DNA of 64,000 nt from Negadavirga shengliensis (GCF_042652345.1 NZ_JBHSJJ010000018.1:1-64000); one strand, 5' to 3'; counted from the first letter of the stretch, positions 52,780 through 62,397 are shown. The notes: generated by a model not told the origin, from the sequence alone. Made by a program: numbers and translations.

Positions 52780-53802
52780 ATGCAAACACTATGGGTAAGC
52801 ATGCCCATCTTACGCAATATTGTTTTAGGCGCGGCCCGAAACCGGGATGAGCTGCGACAAATTTGCGCTCAGGGTGGCATCACGGTTGCCGATCTGGATA
52901 ATCCGGATATGAAACTTTCCCTGGAGCAGAATTGTGCGCTGATGAACGCTTCCCTGCAACTTTCCGGTGACCCTAACCTGGGTCTTCATATTGGTGAGCG
53001 GACAACAGTCAGTGTTCTTGGCATAACGGGCTACCTGATGGAAAGCAGCAAAGATTTGCTGACGGCCCTGCATCATCTGCAGCAATACACGGCTTCTTTC
53101 AGCCGCCTATATCGTTTCGGCATACAATTGACCGCTGATGAGGCCGTATATCTATGCGAGCCGGTATCCGTGTGGAATGATCTATCGCCCGAAACAGCCA
53201 GGCAAAGTGTTGACATTTCTTTTGCGGGCACCTTGCATATTCTCCGGCTATTGACCGGTTCTCAATTGTGGCCTCTGCGCGTTTACTACCGCTATCCCCG
53301 TTTTGCCGATACCAGGGACCATGAGCGTATCCTGAAGTGCAGACCGCTTTTCAATCAATCCTGCAATGCGCTCATCTTTTCCAGACAGGATCTGCAGCGG
53401 CGCATTATAGGCTATAACCAGGCCCTGAATGAGGTATTCATCAACATGTTGCAGCAGAAGCTCGGGGAAGAAAGCCATTCATTCCTCCAACAGACGCGAA
53501 CGCTTATCCTGGAACTCAGCAGGCTTTCATTTCCCACACTGGAAGAAGTGGCGGAACGCCTGCATCTTACCCCCCGTACCCTGCAGCGTAAACTGCAGGA
53601 AGAAAATACAAGCTTTCGTGTAGAAAGTGAATCGATTAAAGAAGAACTGGCGCGTAATCTTCTGTTGTCCAAAAGCCTGACGGTTGGGGAAATAGCCGAC
53701 CGTCTGGGCTATGCTGACCAGGCTGCTTTTCAGAGGGCTTTTCGCCAATGGACCGGTGCCACGCCTAAGACCTATCGCAACAGGCAGGACAAAAGTGTTT
53801 AG
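52780..53802 (+). CDS. AraC-family regulator with AraC-like ligand-binding domain
   Basis: A 340-residue regulator with an N-terminal effector domain (about residues 20-210) of the arabinose-binding/OruR type and a C-terminal AraC HTH (about 240-335: LEEVAERLHLTPRTLQRKLQEE; VGEIADRLGYADQAAFQRAFRQWTGATPKTYR). The ATG at 52801 (MPILRNIVLG) is a likely alternative start. It ends 2 bases from the convergent glycosyltransferase gene. It is soluble, unlike the other AraC protein at 14563. The gap 52550-52779 holds short frames but none I can support. Confidence 0.87.
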   Translation: MQTLWVSMPILRNIVLGAARNRDELRQICAQGGITVADLDNPDMKLSLEQNCALMNASLQLSGDPNLGLHIGERTTVSVLGITGYLMESSKDLLTALHHLQQYTASFSRLYRFGIQLTADEAVYLCEPVSVWNDLSPETARQSVDISFAGTLHILRLLTGSQLWPLRVYYRYPRFADTRDHERILKCRPLFNQSCNALIFSRQDLQRRIIGYNQALNEVFINMLQQKLGEESHSFLQQTRTLILELSRLSFPTLEEVAERLHLTPRTLQRKLQEENTSFRVESESIKEELARNLLLSKSLTVGEIADRLGYADQAAFQRAFRQWTGATPKTYRNRQDKSV

Positions 53803-53804
53803 CT

Positions 53805-55145
53805 TTATACAGCATGGGCTTTAGGCTGAGATGCAAGCTGTTTCTTCGATGAAGCATGCTTATGGAGAAGTTCCTCTATGTAATATTCGCATAACGTTGG
53901 CGGGTTGTACTGTTGGAACTCTTCGTAAAGCCGTCTGACATTTTGCTTGTAACCGGGGTTCTCCAGCACTTCTACCACGCTTTTGCGGATTTGTTCAGAT
54001 GAAGGATTCTCTGTCTTCAGGTTAATTCCCAATTTGAAGTATCCCACACGGGTATTCACTTCATTTTTACCCTCATGGATTCCGGCGACTACCAGAGGCA
54101 GTTGATGGGATATGCACATCATCACACCGCCATAACCACCGTTACTCACAAATACATCCGCATAAGGCATGATGTAGTTAAAGTCAATGAAATCTTCGAT
54201 GATAAAGTTTTCCTGAGGATAAAGATCCTGCAACGCTTTGGTCTGCGACCCTCCGGTAGTAGCTACCACCAGATAGGGGGAGTCTTTGAAGGCCTCCAAT
54301 GTAGGAATCAGGATCTTTTTTATATCTTTCTCTACCGTCCCCTGGGTCACCAAAATGATCTTTTCGTATTGTTTTAACTTATCCTGCCGGATAAAAACCG
54401 TGGCTTGCTTTTCTGTTTTATAAGGCAGCAGCGCACCCAGGAAACGAACATTTTTATTCATATCGCTTCTTGGATATTCAAAGCCGGGGACAGCACTTTG
54501 CAGGAATAGATCCGAGCGGTGAACCGGAATGTCAAAGACAGTTCCTTCAAAGGATTGTAAGCTGTAAGACCTCAATACCTTATTCATTTCCCGAACCCCT
54601 TCGCTGAAGATAAGTGTCCTGGAAAGAAGTCTCAGCAAATGCTGTCGGTATCTGCCCCAAAAGCCATGGGAAGGCGTAATGCCCATACCATAAGGAGGCA
54701 GATCCCGGGAAGTAGCCATCAATGGGGTTATGCCCACGCTGATGGTGGGAACATGAAGGGTCTCTCTGATTACCGGAAGGGCGGAAAAGGCCAAATCCGC
54801 GATCACCAGGTCAAAAGGGAATACTTCGTAAATGGTGTTGATATCTGTTACATGATCGGGGATCTGCCGTATAAACATCTCCCGGATATCAAACTTCAGC
54901 TTTGATACCATACTTTTGTGCTTCTTCCTTTCCGGAAATACTTCCTCCATATTCGACTGGGTGATTTCCAGCGCTTTTTGAAAAGGAAAATGCGGAATAC
55001 TGATTTTCTCAAGGTATTGCCGGTACATTTTTCCGGTATACCAGCGTACATCATAGCCCTGCGATTGCAGGTGTTTCGCCAGCGAGGTGAGCGGCTTAAA
55101 ATGACCGTCAAAATTAAGGGTCGCGAAAAGGATTTTGGTTTTCAT
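53805..55145 (-). CDS. MGT/UGT-type glycosyltransferase
   Basis: A 446-residue GT-B glycosyltransferase of family GT1 type. The N-terminal acceptor domain starts MKTKILFATLNFDGHFKPL with a catalytic-type His in the first loop (DGHF). The C-terminal sugar-nucleotide domain has the signature VFVSNGGYGGVMMCISHQLPLVVAG (about residues 350-375). Such macroside or UDP-glycosyl transferases glycosylate small molecules, including antibiotics, in the cytoplasm. It is the last of three minus-strand genes; 66 bases separate it from the cytochrome c-like gene. Confidence 0.87.
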   Translation of the reverse strand: MKTKILFATLNFDGHFKPLTSLAKHLQSQGYDVRWYTGKMYRQYLEKISIPHFPFQKALEITQSNMEEVFPERKKHKSMVSKLKFDIREMFIRQIPDHVTDINTIYEVFPFDLVIADLAFSALPVIRETLHVPTISVGITPLMATSRDLPPYGMGITPSHGFWGRYRQHLLRLLSRTLIFSEGVREMNKVLRSYSLQSFEGTVFDIPVHRSDLFLQSAVPGFEYPRSDMNKNVRFLGALLPYKTEKQATVFIRQDKLKQYEKIILVTQGTVEKDIKKILIPTLEAFKDSPYLVVATTGGSQTKALQDLYPQENFIIEDFIDFNYIMPYADVFVSNGGYGGVMMCISHQLPLVVAGIHEGKNEVNTRVGYFKLGINLKTENPSSEQIRKSVVEVLENPGYKQNVRRLYEEFQQYNPPTLCEYYIEELLHKHASSKKQLASQPKAHAV

Positions 55146-55211
55146 ATTTGTTTGTTTTTTGGTGAATGTTTTGACAGGAATTAATAGGTCAATGTTAGGT
55201 TTGACACGACG

Positions 55212-55553
55212 TTAGTAAACGCTTAACAGGTAGCTTCGGATGGCATGCAGTTCGTCATCTGAAAAGTACGCTATATTTTGCCAGGGCATAAACTCGTTGC
55301 GCAACGCCTTGCCTTCCGGTGTTTTTCCGCTCCTTAGGGTGGCAATAAATTCCGCCTGACTCCATTTGCCGGGCGCCCCTGTGGCACTGATGTCAGGCAC
55401 CGGCGGATACCCCGGTGCCATTGGCGCTCCACCTTTCAGGTCTTGCCGGTGACAACTCTGACAGGTAGTGGCCAGGTATCGCCCAAAGGCCGTTGACTCT
55501 TTCGGGGTGCTGGTGGTAACGGCATACTGGACTATTTTTCTAAACTTTAGCAT
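55212..55553 (-). CDS. Cytochrome c domain without signal peptide
   Basis: A 113-residue protein with one haem-attachment motif (CQSCH in LATTCQSCHRQDLKGG, about residues 31-42) and a likely axial Met in RNEFMPWQNIAYFSDDELHAI. It lacks a signal peptide or membrane anchor: the first residues (MLKFRKIVQYAVTTSTPK) are not hydrophobic. c-type cytochromes mature in the periplasm, so as written this cannot be haem-loaded. It resembles the C-terminal half of a diheme cytochrome whose export signal and first domain are missing. The first 14 bases overlap the upstream membrane-protein gene, so it may be a remnant retained after deletion. Confidence 0.7.
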   Translation of the reverse strand: MLKFRKIVQYAVTTSTPKESTAFGRYLATTCQSCHRQDLKGGAPMAPGYPPVPDISATGAPGKWSQAEFIATLRSGKTPEGKALRNEFMPWQNIAYFSDDELHAIRSYLLSVY

Positions 55554-56289
55554 GAGTTTGATTTTTTATATAAGATGAAGTGGTGGGAGCATGAAACGCA
55601 GTCGGGAAAGCGGATTGGCGTATAAGGCGGATACCTAAGACAATCGGCCATACAATCCCCAGCACGAGGTATAAGTTCACCCCCAGTTCCGACATGATCT
55701 TCCATCCTGCCATGGTCCCTACGGAATCCACTAAACAAGCTGTGCCCGCTGTGACGGATAAAAGCCCTATTGTTTTACTGTCCCTTTTCAGCATGATGCC
55801 AAAGCCGATCCACCAGGTTCCGGCAAAGAGCACTTCCAGCATGTTCCAAAGTCCTTTTGTTACCAGGTGTGTGAGGGTATTAAACGCCAATACAATGGCA
55901 TGCTGCTCTACTTCGGGCGCCGTGCTGTATTGTTGCATTAAATCCGGCCAGGTGGAGGCAAGCATTGCTGCCCCGATCGCTCCGGTGAGTACATATGCCA
56001 AACCGGAGAAAGTGAATAAGGGTACCCAGGGAGATTGATATTGATATTGCTGGTGCAGGTAAAATATAACCGGCAATAAGAGCAGGTAATAGCCTGCCAT
56101 ATCAAGCAGCAAAAACCAATAGGCTTCTTTGTGATTATGCACATACTGCAGCATAAGTGTGGGCTCGCTGAAAGCTTCAAAATTGTATTCCACGGCATAT
56201 GCTCCCAGGAAAATGCAGGCTGCTGAAACAATGCCTGCCGAAATTGTAATAATTCCGAGCGTTCGTTTGTAGTTTGATATCTTTTCCAT
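55540..56289 (-). CDS. Polytopic membrane protein, DUF4386-like
   Basis: A 249-residue protein with six hydrophobic spans (about residues 10-33, 57-77, 84-107, 138-158, 165-185 and 196-216). Order and sizes resemble DUF4386-type proteins of unknown function; I see no catalytic motif. Its tail (ATTSSYIKNQTHAKV) overlaps the cytochrome c-like gene by 14 bases, which looks more like the edge of a deletion than a designed junction. The gap 56290-56640 shows no gene. Confidence 0.6.
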   Translation of the reverse strand: MEKISNYKRTLGIITISAGIVSAACIFLGAYAVEYNFEAFSEPTLMLQYVHNHKEAYWFLLLDMAGYYLLLLPVIFYLHQQYQYQSPWVPLFTFSGLAYVLTGAIGAAMLASTWPDLMQQYSTAPEVEQHAIVLAFNTLTHLVTKGLWNMLEVLFAGTWWIGFGIMLKRDSKTIGLLSVTAGTACLVDSVGTMAGWKIMSELGVNLYLVLGIVWPIVLGIRLIRQSAFPTAFHAPTTSSYIKNQTHAKV

Positions 56290-56639
56290 ACAGCAAAATT
56301 ACTTTGCTGCATCGTCAGGAATTTTGGCAAATGGCGTCAAAAAGTTTGCAGTTTGTGCCAATAAAGATAGGAGCAGTTACCAAGTAGGGGAGAATAGCTG
56401 CAGAAACAAAATTTTTCATTGGGGCATAGGGGTAAAACGACTTTCGCTTGTCATGGGATTGAAACAAATCAAAACCATGAAAAAATTGAGCAAAATTGTT
56501 ACTGCGCCAGCTTGCCCAGGTGTCTTTTCGACAGCGACAAGTTCGGGTCAGCCAATCCCCGAAACAGGCGGTATAGAATTAACCGGAATTTCCAACCAAC
56601 CATATGAAATCGAGCATGACGCAAGCGCCACACAGAGGG

Positions 56640-56954
56640 ATGCCCCGATAGCCCCGATAGCCCCGATAGCTATCGGGGGGGGGGACATGCGAGATTCTCC
56701 CGGATCAAGTTCCCCGAAACAAGTTCCCCGAATCGAGTTCGGGGCAGGCAGGGGCAGGCTGGGACAGGCTATCCCGACCTGCGGTGAGGGACAAGTTATG
56801 ACCATTGAAAAACAAATTATAAACAGATGAAACCGAGCATGACGGAATCGTCACACGGAGGGATGATTATCTATCATGCGAGATTCCATGCCTGCATGCT
56901 GAAGTGCATTACGGCACGCAAGCATGTGGCCTATTGAGAAAAAATTATAATCAT
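56640..56954. repeat. Interspersed non-coding element, copy 3 (inverted), with G10 tract
   Basis: GCCCCGATA occurs three times in tandem (about 56642-56668), then TATCGGGGGGGGGG (ten Gs, 56675-56684). Next come CCCGAA/TTCGGGG hairpins and GGCTATCCCGACC..GGGACAAGTTATGACCATTG, then AAACAAATTATAAACAGATGAAACCGAGCATG. Read in reverse this matches the blocks at 12.7 and 33.2 kb. The element ends AAAAATTATAATCAT directly at the ATG of the TonB receptor gene (56955), so it probably supplies that gene's leader. Confidence 0.75.
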
Positions 56955-59300
56955 ATGAAACCACAAATTAAATTATTGGCCTTGATTTTCTTTTTGGGTG
57001 TCTGCCAGACTTCAGCCCAAACTTTGATCCAGACGGTCCGAGGAAAAGTTGTAGACCATATCAGTAAATTTCCCCTGCCGGGGGCGTCAATTGTGTTTTT
57101 GGACACAGAACCTCTTCTGGGGGGTGTTTCAGATGGGAATGGTGATTTTAGAATCCCCGGTGTTCCCATCGGCACTTACGCCATCAGGGTCAGTTTTGTG
57201 GGTTACCGGGATGTGATCCTTACCCAGGTTCAGGTAAACTCGGGAAAAGAAACCATATTGTCAGTTTCCCTTGAGGAGGATTTCAGTCAGATGCAAGAGG
57301 TCCTGGTACTCGGTTCCGACAAAGACCGCACAGTCAATGACATGATTTCTGTGAGCGGCAGGACATTTTCCGTGGAGGAAACACGGAAATTTGCAGCAGC
57401 TGTCAACGATCCGGGAAGAATGGCAGCCTCCTTCTCCGGTGTGGTGAGTACCGATGATGGCAACAACAATATTTCCATCCGTGGTAACAGCCCCAACGGA
57501 TTGCTCTGGAGAATGGAAGGCATAGATATCCCCAATCCCAACCACTTTGCAAGCCCCGGTACTTCGGGCGGGGGAATTTCTATCCTGAGTGCCCAGCTGT
57601 TGTCCAATTCCGATTTTATCACCGCTGCATTCCCCGCGGAATACGGCAACGCGCTTTCCGGGGTATTTGACCTGAGCCTTAGGAAGGGGAACAATGAAAA
57701 AAGGGAATTTACCGTTCAGGCAGGATTGCTGGGAACGGATATCGCAGCGGAAGGCCCGTTTTCACCCAATTACAAAGGTTCCTATTTGATCAATTACCGC
57801 TATTCCACCCTTTCCTTTTTGTCCAAATTGGGGGTTCCTTTGGGGGATTTTGTTACCAACTTTCAGGATCTCTCTTTTAACTTTTTCTTGCCGATAGGGG
57901 AAAAGAGCACTTTATCCGTGTTCGGGTTTGGGGGACTGAGTGACCAAAATCGGCATGCCCAAAAGGATTCGCTGAACTGGTCGGGGGATTTTGACCGGTA
58001 TAGTTCAAGCTTTTTTTCCAATACAGGCGCCGTGGGAATCAAGCATGCCTATATCCTCAACAAATCCAATTTTCTTCAGACCACCCTTTTGGCATCAGGG
58101 AGTGGCCTTGGTGAAAAATACGGGCGGCTCAACAATGAATACCAAAATGAAGAACGGTTTTACGAGGATTTTGGTCAGTCGAAAATTACGTTCAATGCGG
58201 TCCTGAACACCAAAATCTCTCCCAAGTACAACCTGAGAAGCGGTGTTTTCCTCAATCAACTGTATTACAATATCCATGAAAAAGCCTTTGATGAGGATAG
58301 AGGCCGCATGCAAACCCATATAGATTCTAAGGGCAGCACCCAAAGTGTCCAGGCTTTTTCGCAGCTAAACGTCCGGGCCTCAGAGCGGTTGACCTTGAAC
58401 ATGGGGCTGCATTACCTGCAGCTGTTGCTGAACAATTCCAACTCCCTGGAACCTAGACTCGGTGTCTCCTATGAACTGGATGAAAAACAAAGGATCAGCA
58501 TGGGATACGGTCTACACAGCCAGGTGCAGCCTTTGGGAACCTATTTTGCGAAGCAGGAAGCAAACGGGGAAATCCTGTTGCCCAACAAGGAACTCGACCT
58601 GAGCAGATCCCATCATGTTGTTCTGGGATATGACCGGTCCCTGAATTCCTACCTGAGGATGAAAATCGAAACCTATTACCAGCATCTGTTCCGGATCCCC
58701 ATCAAACCGGGTGAAGATCAGACTTACTCCATCATTAATCAGGAGTGGACATTTATGACCGATCCTTTGGTCAACAGGGGATTGGGCAAAAACTACGGTG
58801 CCGAATTTACCCTTGAGCAGTTCACGCATCGCAACCTCTACTTTCTGCTGTCTGCCTCCCTTTATAACTCCTTGTATAAAACCGAGGAGAACAGGTGGAG
58901 AAACACCCGCTTCAACGGACGTGCGAACCTGGTGTTTACCGCAGGCAAGGAATACCATTGGAAAAAGAACAGGGTTTTTGGGTTCAACCTGAGGTCTATA
59001 TATGGCGGAGGTCTGAGGAACACCCCGATTAACCTTGAGGAATCCATCGCCAAAGGCGAAACCGTATGGGAAGAGGCCAGGGGCTTTGAGGAACAGAATC
59101 CCGCCTATTTCCGGACCGATATCCGGGTCAGTTTAAAGCGGAACAGACCCCGGTCCACCCAGACCCTTTCACTGGACATTCAGAATATCAGCAACCGGAA
59201 AAATGTGTTCGGAAGCTATTTCGAACCCATGGAGGGCACCGTCAAAACCGCCTACCTTACCCCTATGATCCCAATACTGGCTTACAGGGTAGAGTTTTAG
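56955..59300 (+). CDS. TonB-dependent outer-membrane receptor
   Basis: I use ATG 56955 (MKPQIKLLALIFFLG..), which begins a signal peptide (cleavage after SAQ, about residue 22); an in-frame GTG at 56904 adds residues encoded by repeat DNA. The 781-residue receptor has a CarboxypepD-regulatory-like domain (about 25-110; GVSDGNGDFRIPGVPIGTYAIRVSFVGY), a plug domain (about 130-240; NNISIRGNSPNGLLWRMEGIDIPNPNHF) and a 22-strand-type barrel ending in aromatic VEF. It imports an unknown ligand with TonB energy. A terminator follows, and a LytTR regulator gene is next. Confidence 0.93.
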   Translation: MKPQIKLLALIFFLGVCQTSAQTLIQTVRGKVVDHISKFPLPGASIVFLDTEPLLGGVSDGNGDFRIPGVPIGTYAIRVSFVGYRDVILTQVQVNSGKETILSVSLEEDFSQMQEVLVLGSDKDRTVNDMISVSGRTFSVEETRKFAAAVNDPGRMAASFSGVVSTDDGNNNISIRGNSPNGLLWRMEGIDIPNPNHFASPGTSGGGISILSAQLLSNSDFITAAFPAEYGNALSGVFDLSLRKGNNEKREFTVQAGLLGTDIAAEGPFSPNYKGSYLINYRYSTLSFLSKLGVPLGDFVTNFQDLSFNFFLPIGEKSTLSVFGFGGLSDQNRHAQKDSLNWSGDFDRYSSSFFSNTGAVGIKHAYILNKSNFLQTTLLASGSGLGEKYGRLNNEYQNEERFYEDFGQSKITFNAVLNTKISPKYNLRSGVFLNQLYYNIHEKAFDEDRGRMQTHIDSKGSTQSVQAFSQLNVRASERLTLNMGLHYLQLLLNNSNSLEPRLGVSYELDEKQRISMGYGLHSQVQPLGTYFAKQEANGEILLPNKELDLSRSHHVVLGYDRSLNSYLRMKIETYYQHLFRIPIKPGEDQTYSIINQEWTFMTDPLVNRGLGKNYGAEFTLEQFTHRNLYFLLSASLYNSLYKTEENRWRNTRFNGRANLVFTAGKEYHWKKNRVFGFNLRSIYGGGLRNTPINLEESIAKGETVWEEARGFEEQNPAYFRTDIRVSLKRNRPRSTQTLSLDIQNISNRKNVFGSYFEPMEGTVKTAYLTPMIPILAYRVEF

Positions 59301-59307
59301 AAAAAAG

Positions 59308-59338
59308 AATCCCCAAGCCAGGCTTTTTGGGGATTTTT
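59308..59338 (+). terminator. Terminator after the TonB receptor gene
   Basis: AATCCCCAA (59308-59316) pairs with TTGGGGATT (59327-59335), 10-base loop, then a T run to 59338, 8 bases past the stop codon. Confidence 0.75.
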
Positions 59339-59449
59339 GGTTTTGTGGTTGAAATATTCCTTTTATATCCAATTTTAGGTATTTTTAAGCAGAAGATACC
59401 GGATAATGTTTTTTCCATAAAGAACGGATGCTTTATATAATGGACCACA

Positions 59450-60331
59450 ATGAAAACCGTATTTCAGCAACTTAGCAGGTTGCTCCATCAACCCTACCCA
59501 TTATACTACCTGAAAGATAGGGCCTTACTTTTGCTTGTGGCTTTGTTTTTATTTGGTTTCCTGTTTTTGTACTTTTTTGAGCCCTTTGTGGTATACCCTC
59601 CCGAGCACCGGATAAATTATGTATGGATTTGTCTGATCCATGCCCTGCAACCCACCTTGATAGCTTTTATTTATTTTTATTTTTTGGAAAAACTTACCAG
59701 TGCCTATGATCAATGGACTGTGGGCAAGGAGTTTTTGCATATCAGTATATTGCTGCTGCTGATAGGGATAGGCAGTTTTCTCATTCGGGATGTCATCTAT
59801 CATAATCCCTTCAATTGGTCTTGGGGCTATTTCTTTGAAGAAATCCGCAACACTTTTTTGATCGGTTTTTTGATTTTGGCCATATTTGTTCCCCTGAACT
59901 ATATCCGTTTGCTGAGGCAGCATGTAAAGGAAGTAAGGAACCTGAATTTTTTACAGCCACCTTTTCCCGCGGGGTCTCCTCCCTCCAAAGTATTCATTAA
60001 AACGCAGTTGAATATTGATGATTTTGATTTGATTCCAGAACAACTGATATTGGCCCGCGCTGATGGGAACTATATGGAACTGTATGTACAGCAAGGGGCA
60101 AATATCCAAAAGATCATCAAGCGAATGAGTCTGAAAAAACTGGAAGAGCAACTTCGTGATTTCCCTTTTATTTTGAAGACCCACCGGGCGTACTTGGTAA
60201 ATCTTAGAAAGGTGTGTAATTCGAAAGGCAATGCGCAGGGCTATCAACTTAGCCTTCATGGTTTTGAGGAAGTGGTCCCGGTTTCCAGGTCAATGATCCC
60301 AAACTTTAAAAGACAGGTGGAAGGGCTATAA
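59450..60331 (+). CDS. LytTR-family regulator with four-span membrane N-terminus
   Basis: A 293-residue protein: four hydrophobic spans (about residues 26-46, 62-84, 98-118 and 133-155) and a C-terminal LytTR DNA-binding domain (about 190-292; LILARADGNYMELYVQQG, FILKTHRAYLVNLRKVC, VPVSRSMIPNFKRQVEG). There is no receiver domain, so signalling is through the membrane part, a common Bacteroidota design. It lies 103 bases upstream of an intact acyltransferase gene on the same strand. The frame-broken paralogue of that enzyme at 15788 follows a different membrane-bound regulator (AraC type), which suggests that such regulators control this acyltransferase. Confidence 0.9.
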   Translation: MKTVFQQLSRLLHQPYPLYYLKDRALLLLVALFLFGFLFLYFFEPFVVYPPEHRINYVWICLIHALQPTLIAFIYFYFLEKLTSAYDQWTVGKEFLHISILLLLIGIGSFLIRDVIYHNPFNWSWGYFFEEIRNTFLIGFLILAIFVPLNYIRLLRQHVKEVRNLNFLQPPFPAGSPPSKVFIKTQLNIDDFDLIPEQLILARADGNYMELYVQQGANIQKIIKRMSLKKLEEQLRDFPFILKTHRAYLVNLRKVCNSKGNAQGYQLSLHGFEEVVPVSRSMIPNFKRQVEGL

Positions 60332-60434
60332 AACAAGGTTTGTCATTCATCCCAAAAACATGCAACCTGGCCCATGAACCTTTCGCAGACTGAAAATTTA
60401 TCTCAGTTTTGATGCATCACTAATCTTTGGAAAA

Positions 60435-61586
60435 ATGAGAAGATATGATTTGGATTGGTTGCGGGTTATCGTTTTTGGCCTGTTGATCATTTATCATGTG
60501 GGCATGTTTTTCGTGCCATGGGACTTCCATCTTAAAAACAACTTCATCTATGGCTGGGTCACTTGGCCTATGCTGTTCCTTAACCAATGGCGGTTGCCCA
60601 TCCTTTTTGTGATCTCAGGCATGGGTACCTGGTATGCCCTGGGCAAGCGTAACGCCTGGCAGTTTTCCGGGGAACGCATCAAACGGTTGCTGCTGCCGCT
60701 TGTCTTCGGGATGATCTTCATTATTCCCCCACAAGTCTATGTGGAGCGGTTGGCAAAAGGACAGTTTACCGGCAGCTACTTTGAATTCTGGCCTTCTCTG
60801 GCGTTTATAGGCACCTATCCTGAGGGAAACTTAAGCTGGCATCACCTATGGTTTTTGCCCTATTTGCTGTTGTACTCTTTGCTGCTCACCCCTTTATTCG
60901 TTTACCTCAAAAACAAACCCGACAACGCCTATCTCCGCAAACTGGAAACTTGGATTTCGGGTGTTAGACCCCAACTGCTTTGGGTACTCTTGCCCTTTTA
61001 TTTCACCTATACCATTCTGCAGGAATTCTTTCCGGTCACCCACAACTTCACAAACGATTGGTTTACAATGGTCAATTATTTCTTCTTTTTCATAGCGGGC
61101 TTCAGTTTGGCCGGTGTAGGGCAGTCCTTTTGGGACAAAGTACGGATGAACAGGAGAAAGCTGCTGATGGCCGGCATGCTTTCTTTCACGGTATATATTC
61201 TGATGAACTGGTTCATTGAGCATACGGTGACCATGCATTTTATCCGCAATGCCTTCAAGGTAGTCAATATTTGGTTATGGATTACGGTGTGCTTTGGGTA
61301 CGCAGCGCAATATTTGAACCGTGAAAGCAAATTGTTGCGGAACGCCAACGAGGCCGTTTACCCTTTCTATATTCTGCACCAGAGCGTGATGATGGTGATC
61401 GCCTATTGGGTGAGGGATTGGAACTGGGGGTTCTGGCCTAAAGCAAGCCTTATGATATTGGGCACCTTCGGTATTTCTTATTTGATCTATGAGTTCCTGA
61501 TCAGACGGTGGAAAACAGTAAGGCCGCTTTTTGGCATGAAGAACGGGGAGTTAAAAAGGGCAAGGGTATCCCTCAGCCGTTTATAA
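60435..61586 (+). CDS. Acyltransferase-3 / OpgC-like membrane protein
   Basis: A 383-residue intact member of the acyltransferase-3 family with about ten membrane spans. Conserved positions include MRRYDLDWLRVIVF, YHVGMFFVPWDFH (catalytic-type His near residue 22), PEGNLSWHHLWFLPYL and NEAVYPFYILHQSVMMV. Family members transfer acyl groups (succinyl, acetyl) to sugars or glycans on the periplasmic side. It is paralogous over its full length to the frameshifted gene at 15788-16956. Its position just after a membrane-bound LytTR regulator parallels the AraC unit there. The acceptor is unknown. Confidence 0.9.
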   Translation: MRRYDLDWLRVIVFGLLIIYHVGMFFVPWDFHLKNNFIYGWVTWPMLFLNQWRLPILFVISGMGTWYALGKRNAWQFSGERIKRLLLPLVFGMIFIIPPQVYVERLAKGQFTGSYFEFWPSLAFIGTYPEGNLSWHHLWFLPYLLLYSLLLTPLFVYLKNKPDNAYLRKLETWISGVRPQLLWVLLPFYFTYTILQEFFPVTHNFTNDWFTMVNYFFFFIAGFSLAGVGQSFWDKVRMNRRKLLMAGMLSFTVYILMNWFIEHTVTMHFIRNAFKVVNIWLWITVCFGYAAQYLNRESKLLRNANEAVYPFYILHQSVMMVIAYWVRDWNWGFWPKASLMILGTFGISYLIYEFLIRRWKTVRPLFGMKNGELKRARVSLSRL

Positions 61587-61797
61587 GTTTTCTTTTAACG
61601 GGCAAAAATGGTATATATGATAGGACAAAGTCTCTCTTGAACGTCCCAGAAGCCAGAGCTTGTGATGAATTGCAAAAATAGTGTTATAATACGGCAAGGC
61701 TCAAGCAGGCAAAAGAGGCTCTGTACTTCATGGCTGGAAAACAAAGGCAGTAGTCTGATATAAAACTGAGGAAGGAAACGAAAAATAAACAATTAAC

Positions 61798-62370
61798 ATG
61801 CGGAAACTAAAGTTACAAATGCAAATTTCCATTGACGGATACGCTGCGGCAGGTCCGGATGACGAGCAAAAATGGGTCACCTGGGCCTGGGACGAGATCA
61901 AGGATCATGTACTGGCATTAATGGACAGTACGGACACGGAAATCATCGGCAGAAAGCTGGCAGTTGATTATATCCCGTATTGGTTCGATACACTTACCAA
62001 ACCGGATGACCCGATGTACGAAGTGGCCAGACGGTTTTCGGAGAAGAAAAGGGTTGTTTTTACCAAAACGCTTGAAAAATCGGAATGGAAAAACACCGAC
62101 CTGGCAAAAGGCGATCTGGCGGACGAAATCAAAAAGCTGAAACATCAGGATGGCAAGGACATCATCGTGTATGGCGGCTGCTCCTTTGTTTCCTCCCTGA
62201 TCAAGGAAAACCTGATAGACGAATACCATCTTTTTATAAATCCTGTGGCACTTGGAAAAGGTTGGCGGATATTTGATGAAATGAGAGGCTGGCAACAAAT
62301 GAAACTGGTCAAATCCATGGCGTATGAGAGCGGAATCATGTTGTTGTGCTATCAGCCGAAAACGGACTGA
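61798..62370 (+). CDS. Dihydrofolate-reductase-like (RibD C-terminal domain) protein
   Basis: A 190-residue NADPH-binding protein of the RibD-C/DHFR-like superfamily: N-terminal KLQMQISIDGYAAAGPDDEQ, a middle FDTLTKPDDPMYEV, and the nucleotide-binding segment IIVYGGCSFVSSLIKENLIDEYHLFINPVALGKG (about residues 118-150). It lacks the folate pocket motifs of true DHFR, so a flavin- or other reductase role is likelier. Common in Bacteroidota as a single gene. The region 61587-61797 holds no gene. Confidence 0.88.
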   Translation: MRKLKLQMQISIDGYAAAGPDDEQKWVTWAWDEIKDHVLALMDSTDTEIIGRKLAVDYIPYWFDTLTKPDDPMYEVARRFSEKKRVVFTKTLEKSEWKNTDLAKGDLADEIKKLKHQDGKDIIVYGGCSFVSSLIKENLIDEYHLFINPVALGKGWRIFDEMRGWQQMKLVKSMAYESGIMLLCYQPKTD

Positions 62371-62374
62371 ACTG

Positions 62375-62397
62375 CTGCCCTAAGGAAACTGGGGCAG
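62375..62397 (+). terminator. Candidate terminator between convergent genes
   Basis: CTGCCC (62375-62380) pairs with GGGCAG (62392-62397), 11-base loop, followed by TTATT. It lies 5 bases past the DHFR-like stop codon; it is a short stem, so efficiency is uncertain. Confidence 0.4.

Noticed and set aside
52564..52798. Two overlapping short frames between the VOC and AraC genes
   Set aside because: No domain or conserved-looking segment in either frame; likely chance.
56324..56830. 168-residue frame on the plus strand
   Set aside because: Its second half is translated from the tandem GCCCCGATA and interspersed repeat DNA (DAPIAPIAPIA-like peptide), so it is not a credible gene.
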